A stretch of DNA of 64,000 bases. Source: Agrocybe praecox. Taxonomy: Eukaryota; Basidiomycota; Agaricomycetes; Agaricales; Agrocybaceae. Below, piece after piece: positions 37,126 to 48,578 of the stretch; within the stretch, counting starts at the first letter, position 1, and every line of letters begins with the position of its first letter. Location: the NCBI GenBank assembly GCA_964017145.1, contig OZ024844.1, positions 2,294,001 through 2,358,000 on the forward strand, in the 5' to 3' direction. The position numbers and the translations under genes were made by a program. The notes under the pieces are model-generated. The model was given only the letters and a program-made list of their open reading frames with translations. It was not told the origin of the DNA and searched no databases.

Positions 37126-39531
37126 TTACCATGAACGTATTAGATTCCTAATTTTCTTGTCCAGAGGAACATTAAAAGACATGGACGCTTGATTCACCCA
37201 TTCATTCCATGCCTCTTTTTTCTTTCTTTGCTCTTCAAGATGCTCGAGTTGAGCCTGATTCGGTTGATGTTCGCGTAGGATAAACGTATACTGTGACAGA
37301 TCTTGACACTGGTTGAGTTCAATGACATTCTGCCCTACGACTATGAAAGGCGAAACATCGACCAAATTGTCCGGAGTCACCTGGAAGTTGTTTTTACTTC
37401 GTTGCAGTGGAAATGCTGAGATGAATATTTACCTGGAATGGAGGAGATAACGGCAGGGTCTCCCTTTTATTGTTGAAATTGACTGTCATTGATAGGCTGC
37501 CATTGGGAGGCCAAATAGACGGCCTTGACATTGAAAATTCCGAAGTATCATGCTCTACTGGTAGTTGATTATTCTCCAATCCACTTTTAACATAGCATCC
37601 TAGTGTTAGACAGGTGGCATCCCTGGATACGCATAAATAATGATAAGTCATAAAGATAGATACACTGAAAGAAAGATAACTCACTGAGAAGGAGACTTAG
37701 CGTGGTTGTTCCAATTTGACAACAACAGGAATTGACGCGGTGTAATATTGAATTGAAAGGAAATTTGGCAGCTTCCTAGCTGGCCGTTGTGTTGAGCAAC
37801 GACATGCATGTCAATTGGATTTGCGTCTTCGATCTGACGGGCATATCCTTGCGACTCGTTGAGTAATGTCGTCGTACTTGAGACGGGCTCAGAAGAAACA
37901 TTCATCTGTGGCTCATGCAGGTTGGTAGGATCGATTGCAATTGGGGAGGCCCGGAAAGGCGGGGCAATTGATGCAGGTAATCGGTCCTCGGAAACAGGTA
38001 GAGGAATCGTCACAATATCACTGTCCACATCCATGGGACTTCCCTCTTTGTCTTCTTCGACAGAAATGTTTGCCAAGGTAGGAGTTTTAGCTGAATAAGT
38101 GGTCGAACTTATCTGTGCATTTATACCCTCCGAAGGAACTGGACTTTGATGTAGGCTCCCCAATGCCCCGTGGACACCTGCATGAGAGTCTTCCGCGATA
38201 ACATTTTGCGTTTGTTCGTGGTCTATTGTACCGAGTTCTGCTTTTGTCGGAGTATGGGTATCATAAGCTTCTTTATCCGCGTTGGGGGGAAGGGGTTGTT
38301 CCTGCTCATTGAGATGAAGTTCCACCTAGTATGGATGAAAAGTAAGAAATGACATGTATTTTATTGTAAACGCTATGATGCTTACGGAAGTAGCATTACT
38401 CTCGTCATTAGGCACACCTACATTCTCTTGCGTAGTATGACTTTGCGAAAGGATTGCTGCCGTAGGCTTTACCAAAAGAGGTCCTATATGACTAGCTTGT
38501 TCAATCTCCTTTTTTTGCATAAGTCCTTTCAAATCATGTTGAACAAGCAGCTTAAAGTCAATATTTTTCCGTTTCTTCTTAGTTTTATTGACAGTAGCGG
38601 TTGCATTCGCTTGAGTGACACTGGGAGTCGAGCCAGACTGGAATTGAGGACTGGGCTTGCTTTCAGTGGTAGAAGAATTGGCCTATAAAGCTTAGCCCAC
38701 TTCCTGTCTACAGACAATATTCGTTCGAGACTTACAGTTGGAGTCTCAATTACTTCAAGTGATGGTAAATATCTATCTTGGCCGCACTCACAAGATCTAA
38801 AAGACGTACAAGTAGGGTGTACCTCTCCATGAAAATTAAAGTTCTGACTGTCCGGCGCAGTAGAGATGTGTTCCTTTTCACTGTTTGTTGTTGCTGTTTC
38901 ATTCGAACCTGAAGCATACTGATTGAGCGAAGGACTTTCAGGAGGGTATCCTGGGGTAACAGTTCCCAAAAGTCCTTGAATATGTTCTGGGGCAGAGAAT
39001 ACAAGTGGACGTCATTTTGTGAATCCTTGAGCACACCGAGGTATCAACAAACCATAGAGAGCAGGCTCAGACGAAAACAGTGCCTGGAAAGGTCTAATTG
39101 ATTCAACCAAATCAACGTAGGCATTGACCATGGTGCCATGACTAGGATGGTTGAAATAATCGGCGACTTTGAACGGCACCGCAAGTTCAGTGTCAATGCC
39201 CAGGGCTTGCCGAAGGGATACTTGGGCAAACTGAACCAATGAATATGTGTTACAAGTAAGCTGTAGGCATGAAATTTCACCAGTAGCAATTTAACAATCT
39301 AACGGGTAGAAAGGTGAGGTAAAGATCTCCACTTTTTACGAATCATAGACATACGTATGGTCTCGCCTGGTCATAGTACGCCTTGCTGTCTTTCAACCAA
39401 TGGGCGAACCTTTTGGCATGATTTACGTATTCGGATATGTTTGGTTTGACCTGGCGAAATATTTGAGCATAGCGAATAAATAGACGCTCATTATTAGAAA
39501 CTGTTTCTGTGGTTGGGACCGCTGCAGCCAT
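37126..39531 (-). CDS. Uncharacterised protein with PINIT-like C-terminal segment
   Basis: Eight exons on the minus strand (39355..39531, 39281..39298, 39053..39230, 38736..38986, 38386..38682, 37685..38325, 37433..37622, 37126..37380) give 668 residues. I do not recognise the gene. The N-terminal about 125 residues look folded and helical. Residues about 150-480 are low-complexity, with a KKKRK patch near 255 that could be a nuclear signal. The last about 190 residues look like a beta sandwich: WPPNGSLSMTVNF, LPLSPPFQVTPDNLVDVSPF, GQNVIELNQ and LSQYTFILREHQPN. This resembles the PINIT domain that precedes the MIZ/SP-RING finger in PIAS/Siz SUMO ligases, but no MIZ finger follows; a helix and stop do. 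A nuclear role is only a guess. The second exon is 18 bases. Head-to-head with PDE1. Confidence 0.72.
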
Positions 39532-39670
39532 AATGGTAGTATTGGCTTAAGGAAGCGCTCCCGAGTCAAGGCAGTGCGTGACCGCATACAAAGTACAATG
39601 AACTCAAAACAAATGCCACTCGTGATGAATTGCTTTTATAGTAATCATTTATAGCATTGTATTTTCATTG
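39532..39670. promoter_or_regulatory. Shared divergent promoter, PINIT-like gene / PDE1
   Basis: 139 bases between start codons; no known element recognised. Confidence 0.4.
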
Positions 39671-41000
39671 ATGCTCCCCACTCCAGTCTTTGATTTTGTC
39701 GTCGTCGGCGCTGGCGGTGGTCCTGACGAAACAAATCTTTCTGCGTAAGTAATCTCATTTTTCATCTCTCCACATACTAACTGGACATCAGATATCTCGT
39801 CAAACCTTGCAATAAGATTTGGAAAGACGGCATCTTAGCTCTTGAGGCAGGTCGGACTCCATTTATATTCATGAAAGTCTCCTTGCGCTCATATGCAATT
39901 GCATACAGGTTCAGGACAAGGCACTTTGGCACGCATTCTTCGCAAAAACCCTCATCTGTTTGAATCAAGCGATACCTCTCTGTCGGCTTCTGATATATAT
40001 TCATACATCCGGCGAGTTATATTGCTGTGATACACGTTCTGACTGCTTATTGACTTATTAACAGATGCTTTGTGTTGAGTCATGCCCATCTAGATCACAT
40101 CAACAGTCTGGTCGTCTCTGCAGGCTCTCTTCGAGGGCCTAGGAAACGAGTATATGCTTTGAAGCAGACGTTAAAGGATCTGGAACTAGTTTTCTCTGAC
40201 CGTATATGGCCTAATCTTGCTTCCTGGGAGGAAGAAGATGACGAGTTCAAATTGTTATACACGGCGTGCGTATACCATTTTGTTCAAATTTCACACCTCT
40301 GTTGAACATCCACCAATCAAAGATTGTCTCCCAATGGTCAGTATTCAACTGTAATCCCAGATGTAGGGATTCTTGCGTTTCCGCTAAATCATGGCCACAA
40401 TACCACCGATGGTCAGTATACGTCGACTGCATTTTTCATTAGGCACGAACCATCACTCCGCGAAGTCCTCTTTTTCGGAGATGTAGAACCCGATTGCATA
40501 TCAAAGACACCTCAGACAATTAATGTCTGGCGTGCGGCTGCATCCAAGATACCTGATCTCCTCTCGGCCATCTTCATCGAATGCTCATGGCCGTCGGGTC
40601 GCCCAGATGATCTTCTTTTCGGGCACCTGACACCTGAGCACCTCGGAAACGAACTCATTGCTCTTGCCACGGAAGTGGTCAAATACAAGCAGACAAATCA
40701 GCAGAATGACCTACGAAAGCGCCCGCTGCGGAAAAGACAAAAGCGGAACTCACCAACTATCGATGACCTGAAAGATGCTCTTGCAGGAGTGCGGATCTTT
40801 ATTATTCATTGCAAAGACGATATGAAAGGGGGCTCTAATCAGCCAGCGAGGGATATTATTGTTGAGCAAGTGCGCAAAATCGTGAAAGACAAAGGACTAG
40901 GCGCGGAAGTATCTGCGGTTGAACAAGGCGCTCATATAGGTACGTATTGACAAGGCATGCAAAAATGTTAAACTGATTCCTCTCTTCTATAGTGATTTGA
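39671..41000 (+). CDS. PDE1: 3',5'-cyclic-nucleotide phosphodiesterase, class II
   Basis: Six exons (39671..39744, 39792..39850, 39909..40011, 40065..40265, 40323..40939, 40993..41000) give 353 residues. Class II enzymes (yeast low-affinity Pde1) hydrolyse cAMP and so damp PKA signalling. They have a metallo-beta-lactamase fold. Seen: the opening DFVVVGAGGGPDETNLSAYL and GILALEAGSGQGTL, the metal motif SHAHLDHINSLV, LNHG, VLFFGDVEPD and a late FIECSWPSGRPDDLLFGHL block with HLTPEHLG. The intron after residue 78 starts with GC, not GT; a GT choice would break the frame before the metal motif. The last exon adds only two residues and the stop. Confidence 0.94.
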
Positions 41001-41354
41001 TTGCTATGTATCCGTATTATCTATTTATTCATTGTTGTTGTAAATTTTGTTGTATTTTAGTCGCATCTTGAATGTAGCCATAGTCATTTTCATTTCTATA
41101 TCACTAATATCGAACGCCCTGATATCGAAAAAATGGTATTACTTCTGTCGCCAAAGCTACAGTCCCACGAAAATTCCATAAACAGTAGGGTATAATACCC
41201 GTAACTAACTGTGCAAAGAGTGCAGGATAGGTACATGCAGTTTGCGCAAAGATGGACGCGCAATAAAGAAAAAGCTACTTAGAACATTGAAACAGAGGAA
41301 ATATGGTATGTGGATGTCTAAGAAGAATATGCCTAATACGAATTATACAAAAGG
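41001..41354. other. Convergent intergenic space
   Basis: About 350 bases between the PDE1 and striatin stops. Nothing recognised. Confidence 0.5.
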
Positions 41355-44143
41355 TTATGATGAAGCATACAATTTTACAACGCCGTCAGCACCCCCACTG
41401 GCCATGAAAGGTAGGGTTGGATGGAATTGTACATCAAGAACACCTTCTCGAGCCTTTTCACGATGTGTCGTGAGCTCTTGCACGCATGTTCGCGAACCAA
41501 ACAAGTCCCAAAAGCGCACTGAACAGTCGTGGCTTCCCGATACAAGAGAGAAGCCCGTTGCATCGATAGACAGCGACGTAACGCCGTCAAGATGTGCCAG
41601 CATAGAGTGAGTACATTGCCCTAATCCGGTGTAAGTTTTAGACGCTTGTAGGAAATTTGAAAACTAACCCGTCGTGATATCGAAGATTTTGATATATTTA
41701 TCTTCGTGAGCAGTAACAAGAATAGACATTGTGGGATGAGAAGCAATGCGATTGATTTGTGTAGCGGGAGTTCCATCTTTGAAATTTGCGTCAATATATG
41801 CGCATGTTTTGGATTTGTTTATTTAGAGTCTTACCGTAAGTTGTGTCACTCTGCAATCGCGACAATTCCTTGCCGGTGTCAATATCGAAGATTTTCACAA
41901 CAGCGTTTTGATATGCAACAGCGACCTTCTTTAGATCAGCTTTGATAGCCTCTACGGCGGTTGCTCCAGGGACCTCGGGGCTATCATGCATATCATCACC
42001 GGTCTCTACACCATTGAATCCCCAGCTCAGTTTGAGGGAACCGCCTCCTGAAAATCCACTGACATCCCAGACTTTTACTGAGCCTTCAGCTCCACAGCTA
42101 ATCAGCGTATTCTCCTCATCGGCTAGGGCCAGATCCCATACTGCGTCAGCATGGCCTACTAATTCCCCACGGGATCGTGTCTCGTCGTAAGGCGCGTAGG
42201 TAGTATGCGAGGGGGAAGGAAGAGCCCAAACTCTGATCGAGAGGTCAAGAGAAGCGGAATAAAGGAGCTTCTTTGACGGGGAATGGATCAACCGAGTGAT
42301 TGCTGCTGAATGACCGCGAAGAGTAAGCTGAGGCTCGACCTCTGTAGTAGCGCGAGACCTAAGAAGTGGGATTAGAATGTGATGAAATATGTACAATAGA
42401 AAGACAATCACCCAGACGATACTAGGCTGGCCACATCCATGCGCCAGATTTTAATCGTGCAATCATCACCACCAGTGGCAAGACATAACTCCTTGGGGTG
42501 GAATGCGAGCGCACGTACAGCATCCAGATGGCTTCATGAGGTGCGTTAATATTCAATCCGGTTGATTATTGACTATACGAGACTGACTTTCTCAGGGTTC
42601 TTTTGGCTTTCCATAACTTGATACCTTCTTCATCGCCGACCAATGCACCTTCATCATCTTCGACTTCTCCTTCTTCCTCAGGCTTTACTTCTTCATCTTC
42701 TTCCCTTTGTCCGTCCCATGGACCTGACTCGGAGGAAGTCGATTCTCTTGATATTCTAAGTTTTTCAGCCGCCTCATGCGAGAGTCTTAGCTTTTCCTTC
42801 CATTCTCCAGCCTCATCAGGCCGAAAAATCGCAGTCAGCTGGTTCTCTGATTCTGATTCTCTCGGCTTCTCAGGTGGAGGGTTAGAGCTGTTCGACGATG
42901 AATCTGGAGGTTGTGAATGATTTTGAGGTGCTAGTTGAGCCAAAGGGGGTTGCTGTTGCAACAAACCAGGATTTAGGTGAGTATTGCGGTCAATGATAGC
43001 TAACTGGGAACCAGCGCTTGGTGTTCCGGTAGCTGTAGGTCCTGCGGTTGGATTTACACCATTCAGAAGAGGGAATTCTTTTGCAGCTTCAGGTAACACC
43101 TTGCGTGGACGTCCATTGTAAGCCATTTGGTCAAATGACGGAACATTGGGGAGGGAAAGAGGGGCGGTTGGATTGTTCAGTAATGGTCGGTTGGGCAACG
43201 GGTTCATAGCTTGAGGAGAAGTTAGATACGATATCTCTTGAAGGCACCTTAAACGAAGGTACATGCAGGTTTTAGTAAACCAACAGGAAAAGATGGGGAA
43301 GAACGCACTGTTTCAAATAATCACGACTACGAGCTCTGCTCTTCGGATCCCTTCCTAAGGGCGGTTTTCCAATACCCGCAACCGTTCCACTCCCTGTGAG
43401 ACTCGACCAATTAGCCGCACCCCAGGAGGTTGGCCTTCCAGAAGGTCCATTCACAGTGACTCCATTCGGTAATCGACTTTCAGGCAATGGAGAGTCTGCG
43501 TAGTTGTACCCATGTTAGCAATGAGGCACAACAAAGTCGTGTCCAATGTTACAATACCTTCACTCCTGGGCGAACTCCCCCCACTTTCTCCCTTTTGACT
43601 CTGAGAATCCTCTTTCTGGGATACGCCCGCATTTGCTTGAATCGTAGAAAGCTTTGCAGCGTTTGTAGACTGTAATGCTGGCTGTGCATGCTGGTTTTTC
43701 CTATGAATTTCTCGTCATGATGGTGCTTAATTTGTATGGCGGCGAAGCAGATACCTTTCTCTGAGTAGTGCAAACTCAAGCATCTTTATACGTTTCACAA
43801 GATCCATTTTAGTGTTTTCAAAGGATCTCCGCTCTCCTTCAAGAAGTGCAATGCGTGCCTATGGGTGCGCGGGGGGCATGAGTGAATTATGACGAAGAAA
43901 GGAAGCACAGAAACGGACCCGCATTTCTGCGCGTTCAATTTCCCATTCGTTTCTATCGCGTTCATAGCGCCTCCATTCCGTCTGCAAATAATGAAGTACA
44001 CTTGACAGGGTAAAATCCTGGCCGTTCTGAGGTGGCGGCGGTGGTATGGTGCCTTGCTGGCCTGGTTGGTGCTGTTGATTCTGCTGCTGAGGCTGATTCT
44101 GCTGCTGGTTGTTGGACTGCAAGCCTTGGAGAGGTCCCAGCAT
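41355..44143 (-). CDS. PRO11: Striatin-family STRIPAK scaffold
   Basis: Nine exons on the minus strand (43919..44143, 43755..43858, 43558..43700, 43309..43495, 42588..43247, 42412..42531, 41835..42358, 41669..41776, 41355..41620) give 778 residues. Striatin is the scaffold of the STRIPAK phosphatase-kinase complex, which in fungi controls hyphal fusion, septation and sexual development. Seen: a Gln/Pro-rich N-terminus, the caveolin-binding/coiled-coil region VLHYLQTEWRRYERDRNEWE followed by RIALLEGERRSFENTKMDLV, a disordered middle with an acidic stretch (about 430-460), and WD repeats to the C-terminus (from LDAVRALAFHPKELCLATGG to the final SGGADGVVKLYASS). The start is the first ATG before the Gln-rich run. 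All phases agree. Confidence 0.95.
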
Positions 44144-44325
44144 GGATACTTGCGAGACAAGAGAAGATTGAAAAAGAAAAGGTGACGGTGGAGAATGAGT
44201 ATGTTACTCGAGCGAGGATTCAACCTCCTTGCTTTATTATTCACACAAACACACGCAAATTCCATTCACAGCCAAACGAAACACAATGATATTTAGTACG
44301 CCCTCCTACAATACTTTATTTCCCT

Positions 44326-44733
44326 CTATTTCTTGCCAGACCTGGGGTCCATTTTCAGCTTTTATTGTCCATCATATAACTAAAAATTACCACTTACTTC
44401 TTGATTCCTCCTCCGACCAGAGGTCCACCTCCACATTCCAGTCAATATCATTTATTACAATTATTTAAGAGCACTCACTTTTCATGGCTATCAACCAAGG
44501 AATGTCAGCATATGTTGTCTGCAGAGTTGAGTGCAATGCTTACCCTTCTCTCGAGCAGCTTTCAAGGCTTCTTCCTCCTGCTTCTTCTTGGCTTTGAAAG
44601 CAGCCTCTTCCTCGGTTTCCTCTTTCTTTTCTTTCTTGGGAGCCTGCGTAAGGTTTCTTTAGTATGTATTCTGCATATATGACCATATGCATACCTTGAG
44701 AGGCTTGAGTTTACCGCCTTGTCTGCCAGACAT
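44326..44733 (-). CDS. TMA7: Translation machinery-associated protein 7
   Basis: Five exons on the minus strand (44695..44733, 44544..44643, 44479..44487, 44398..44428, 44326..44341) give 64 residues, the exact length of yeast and human TMA7. It is a small basic ribosome-associated protein. Seen: the conserved start MSGRQGGKLKPLK, a Lys/Glu-rich helix, and the conserved end GPLVGGGIKKSGKK. The third exon is only 9 bases; without it and the last 16-base exon the reading would end early at GGIKK. Joining all five exons restores KSGPL and SGKK exactly where the family has them, which is strong support for the model. Confidence 0.93.
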
Positions 44734-44893
44734 GTTGAATCTTCAAAGATTTGGATGAGTGATCAATGTTGCAGCCGAATTGAGCAAATAAGTTTGTCGC
44801 TTTATTTGTTTGGGAAGGCTCTGCTTAGTACTCGGCCCAACGTTCTACCACTTCGATTCTTGTACCGATATCCTTATCGTGCTCATCCTCTGT
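44734..44893. promoter_or_regulatory. Shared divergent promoter, TMA7 / S9-type hydrolase
   Basis: 160 bases to the provisional start of the hydrolase. The right boundary is uncertain because that start is uncertain. Confidence 0.35.
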
Positions 44894-47800
44894 ATGGCAG
44901 TTACCTATAAACAGGCCTTTTTAACTGGAAATGACCAATGGACTATCACTATTGATAGACAGTGGGATGTGAGATATAACTTTAGTAGAGAAAGACGAAA
45001 CATTCATGGCATTTCTCGTTGCCTGGACAGGTCCTTGGTCCGTTCCCTATACATGCTCGCGAGCAACATTTTCTGTCCCCAGCATTTCCTCTAGATTGTA
45101 AGTAATCTTTCATCACTTTCATATTCCCGGCTAATCCTTCTGTAGTGTCTCAAGCTATTGATTACAACCAAACTTGGCCATCTTCGTACGCCGATAACGG
45201 CATCGTCAAGTGGACTACAACTACTTCGAATGAAAATGGTGATCTAGAAATTTCCTTCCCTGACATACGGTATGCAATTCTTCAAATAATATATAAATCA
45301 TCAAATAAAGAGAGAATTTTAATTCTTGCTCTCTCCTGCAAGTTGGTCAAACCTGCGGTCTACTGAAGGCTGGGCTGCACTGCAACATCACGCTGTTCTA
45401 CGAACAACGCTTACTCTGCATGCGCCTTCGAAGCCCTCGGAGATTTCTCCGCAGGTTCTTGTGAATATCAAGCAAGGATCTTACTTTACTTTACGCCCTC
45501 GATCTTTTACCAAATGTTTCACTCCCAAGTGGTATGCCGGCAATATATATGATATTCCTAATGGTCTCGCCCAAGTTGTGGATCTTCCAACGTCTCCTTC
45601 ACTTGACCAGCCTAGTGAATACGATCTTTTCATCAGTGGTGACTACGAGGTTCTTTACTTCAATACCATTTCACGTAGGCTTTATGGACTAAACTTCTAT
45701 AAGATTAGGCTTTTTGGTGACCCTCTCTCCCACAATAGTAATATTCCCGTTCAAACTATAAACGTTGACCTCCAAACAAGGGAGGTAAAGGAAAATAAAC
45801 CCACTTTAGTTCATGCCGAATCACTGGACGTTGTATGTGATTTTGTATCCGGTTATGCATTCGGTCATGCTATTGGTATCGGCATACAAAGTATCTCGGG
45901 ATGGTGGACAGTAGAAAGTGTAGCATTAAAGTCTGAAATAGCGGTGATTCTTTTCCCCTGGTCTACCAACTTTCTGAAGCGTCGATTACTGACTTGTAAT
46001 AGGGGATGGGATTGCAACTTAAGCAAAATACCACCATTGCCTCTACTCAAAGCCGGACTATTCCTATATCTATAGAGCAGTCACAACCCTATCATGGGAA
46101 CGTCGTCGAAGTCGAGATTACTTTGGCAGCAGGTCCCGTCATCGAACGAATAACAGCGTCTATACCGGTGATTCAGAAGGTTTTCGATACTCAAGGACAT
46201 CAATGGGTTCAGGGGACTTTTTTCTTTGCTGGTTCTATGCCCAGTCCTTTCCGAGCGATAATTCCTGCGACTAATCAAAACTTGGATGCAAAGAATGTAC
46301 TTCCGATATTAGCTTTACGTGCGTTTTTCGTCTGTTTATCTTGAAACTTGATTTTAAGCAAGCAAAACGACAGATGGCGCCGGAGTTGACATAATTCAAC
46401 AAGACTTTTGGATAAATGCTTTGCCCAACAACTGGGCTAGTTGGATCGTAGTTCCCACAGGCCGCACAAGCTGGGTGAATCTTCTCCAGCAAATAGGTGT
46501 TCATCGTGACTGAGTGATATACAGGGACTAGACTGGCACGGCCCCAGCTCGGAGGACGCGTGGGCTTCTCTGGCAGCATTGGTATCTATATCTCAACAGA
46601 GCAAGTACAAGTTTCCTAGTTCATGGAAGATGCAATTTAATACCAAAGCGATTATTGTGGGTCACTCTAATGGTGGGCAAGGCACGTGGTATCTTGCCTC
46701 AAGACACCCTGATAGGGTTGTGGCTGGTGATTAATTTCAGTTGGGGTCAGCATGGCTTTATTTGAAGTACTTACACTACTCTTGTTAAGCAATTCCAGCT
46801 GCTGGTTATATCAAATCCCAGTCGTATGTGCCCTTGACTTTAGCAAGGTGAGTTGGACCCGCATATCTACCGAATGCTGAGGTCTCATTCTTTCATGAAG
46901 GAGTGGACACTTCGTCGATCCTTCTCTGCGCGCGATTTTGGAGTCGTCTTTGACACCAGATGACAATGACTTGCATATCACGAATCTCGCTAATGCCCCC
47001 GTATTAGCCATTCATGGGTGGGCAACTATGCTTGATCACTGCTAGAAGGACGCTGATTTAAGCAACATTATTATTAATGCACGTAGTGGAGATGATAGAA
47101 ATGTTCCTGCCTGGCATTCTCGTGAATCTGTTTCGGTTATTAAAACATGGAATCCTTCAGCAAACATCACGTATGTATACGATGTTCTATATTACTTTTG
47201 AAGTTTTCTCATTAATTTTTTCCAAGATACAAGGAGGACGCAGGAGAAGATCACTGGTATCCTAATGTTTTCGTCAACCCACAGGTGCAAAAATTCTTGA
47301 ATGAAGTCCAAATTTACACCGAAAGCCGGAATGACTATGATTTTGAAACTTTCACGTTGACTGTTACTATTCCATGGCAAAGTGGCTCATTACACGGATG
47401 GAGTATCGATCAATTGGTTACGCTTGGCAGGTATGTTACACATAAATTTATGGTGGTTTTTTATGCACTTAATCTCACTTTTTTATATCAGATTGGGAAG
47501 GTTAACGGTTCGCAAACTTAGTGTTTCACAATATTCAATAGAAACGTCGAATGTGCTCGTCTTCACAATGCCAGCCCAACCTCAACAATATGAAATAGTC
47601 ATCGATGACGAGGCGACAATCACAAGCATTGCAAACGAAAGCACGAAAATTCGCCAAATTGCAACTAATGAATGGGCCGTAAGTACTTGCTATGATCGTC
47701 AAAACAATAAAGGTACTGAAACTGGAATCAGACGACGGAAGATCTAGCAAACCTTCCGCGACCTTCTGTGCGATTGCAATCCATTTTGTCAACAGCCGGC

Positions 47801-48443
47801 CCTCTACGCATCATCGTTCCCGACTTACGAGAGACCAAAGCTCTCTCAGCCGCCTTGCGTGTGGCCCATGTGTTAAACCTGTACCATAAACTTGATGCGG
47901 ATATTACGGACGAGGAAACTGCGTTTACTTGGAAGAACTCCGGCTCCTGGCCACTGGGCAACGTTGTCTTCATAGGAACGCCGTCATCAAAGTTTGCGCA
48001 GGAAATTCTGAAGGGTAAGGAGGCTGATGTCCGCATCGAGAAATCTACGCCTTACATCGGAACAAGGAAGTTTAATAAATTGGGTCAAGGTTAGGCTGAC
48101 TGTTTTGCATATGGTACTTTGAAAACCAATATGCATTCATCTATAGCCTTGCTTTTTACGCATCCTCACCCTGTGGACAGAGAAGCAATAATGATGTTCA
48201 TTCTTTACAACGACGAAGCCGGGCTTGAAAGATCCTTGAGACTGTTTCCTTTTCGCACAGGGGTTCCCGCACCAGACTGGCTAGTTGTCGGAGACAAAAT
48301 GGACAAATTTGCAGCCGGTGGGATAGAGGGTGCCGGGTAAGTTCTTCACTTGGCTCAAACCATCATCTTTGTTGACGAAGCAAATTAGAGTATGGGGAAA
48401 TAACTGGACCTTGGACAAAGCGATGACCTGGTTTTCTCGTTGA
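44894..48443 (+). CDS. Prolyl-oligopeptidase-like alpha/beta hydrolase (S9 type)
   Basis: Fifteen exons (44894..44968, 45031..45097, 45146..45269, 45343..45943, 46003..46318, 46374..46474, 46525..46726, 46790..46847, 46901..47017, 47087..47170, 47227..47430, 47492..47678, 47732..48089, 48147..48336, 48389..48443) give 912 residues. The C-terminal half is an alpha/beta hydrolase: nucleophile elbow GHSNGGQG (serine), the acid in IHGGDDRNVP, and the base in GEDHWYP. The N-terminal text LGPFPIHAREQHFLSPAFPL is typical of large fungal S9-like proteins of unknown substrate. Asn-x-Ser/Thr sites suggest secretion, but the modelled N-terminus has no signal peptide, so exon 1 is provisional; the frame from exon 2 onward is solid. 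Peptidase or esterase activity cannot be told apart here. Confidence 0.85.
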
Positions 48444-48578
48444 CGGGCTTGCCCCCATGGACATCGATGCGTACATATGATTAGATTGGAATGTGGTATA
48501 GTAAGGGTATTTACGATTGTGTTCGATTACATGCATCAAGCCCTACAACATAGGTGTCATATGTATATGGCTCAGCTT

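Noticed and set aside
39012..39034. Continuation of the PINIT-like gene through 39012..39053 without an intron
   Set aside because: The next conserved reading lies in another frame, and a normal GT-AG intron (38987..39052) connects them with agreeing phase.
45006..45097. ATG at 45006 as the start of the S9-like hydrolase
   Set aside because: Its frame gives GPWSVPYTCSRATF and cannot be spliced into exon 3; the other frame gives the family text GPFPIHAREQHF and fits.
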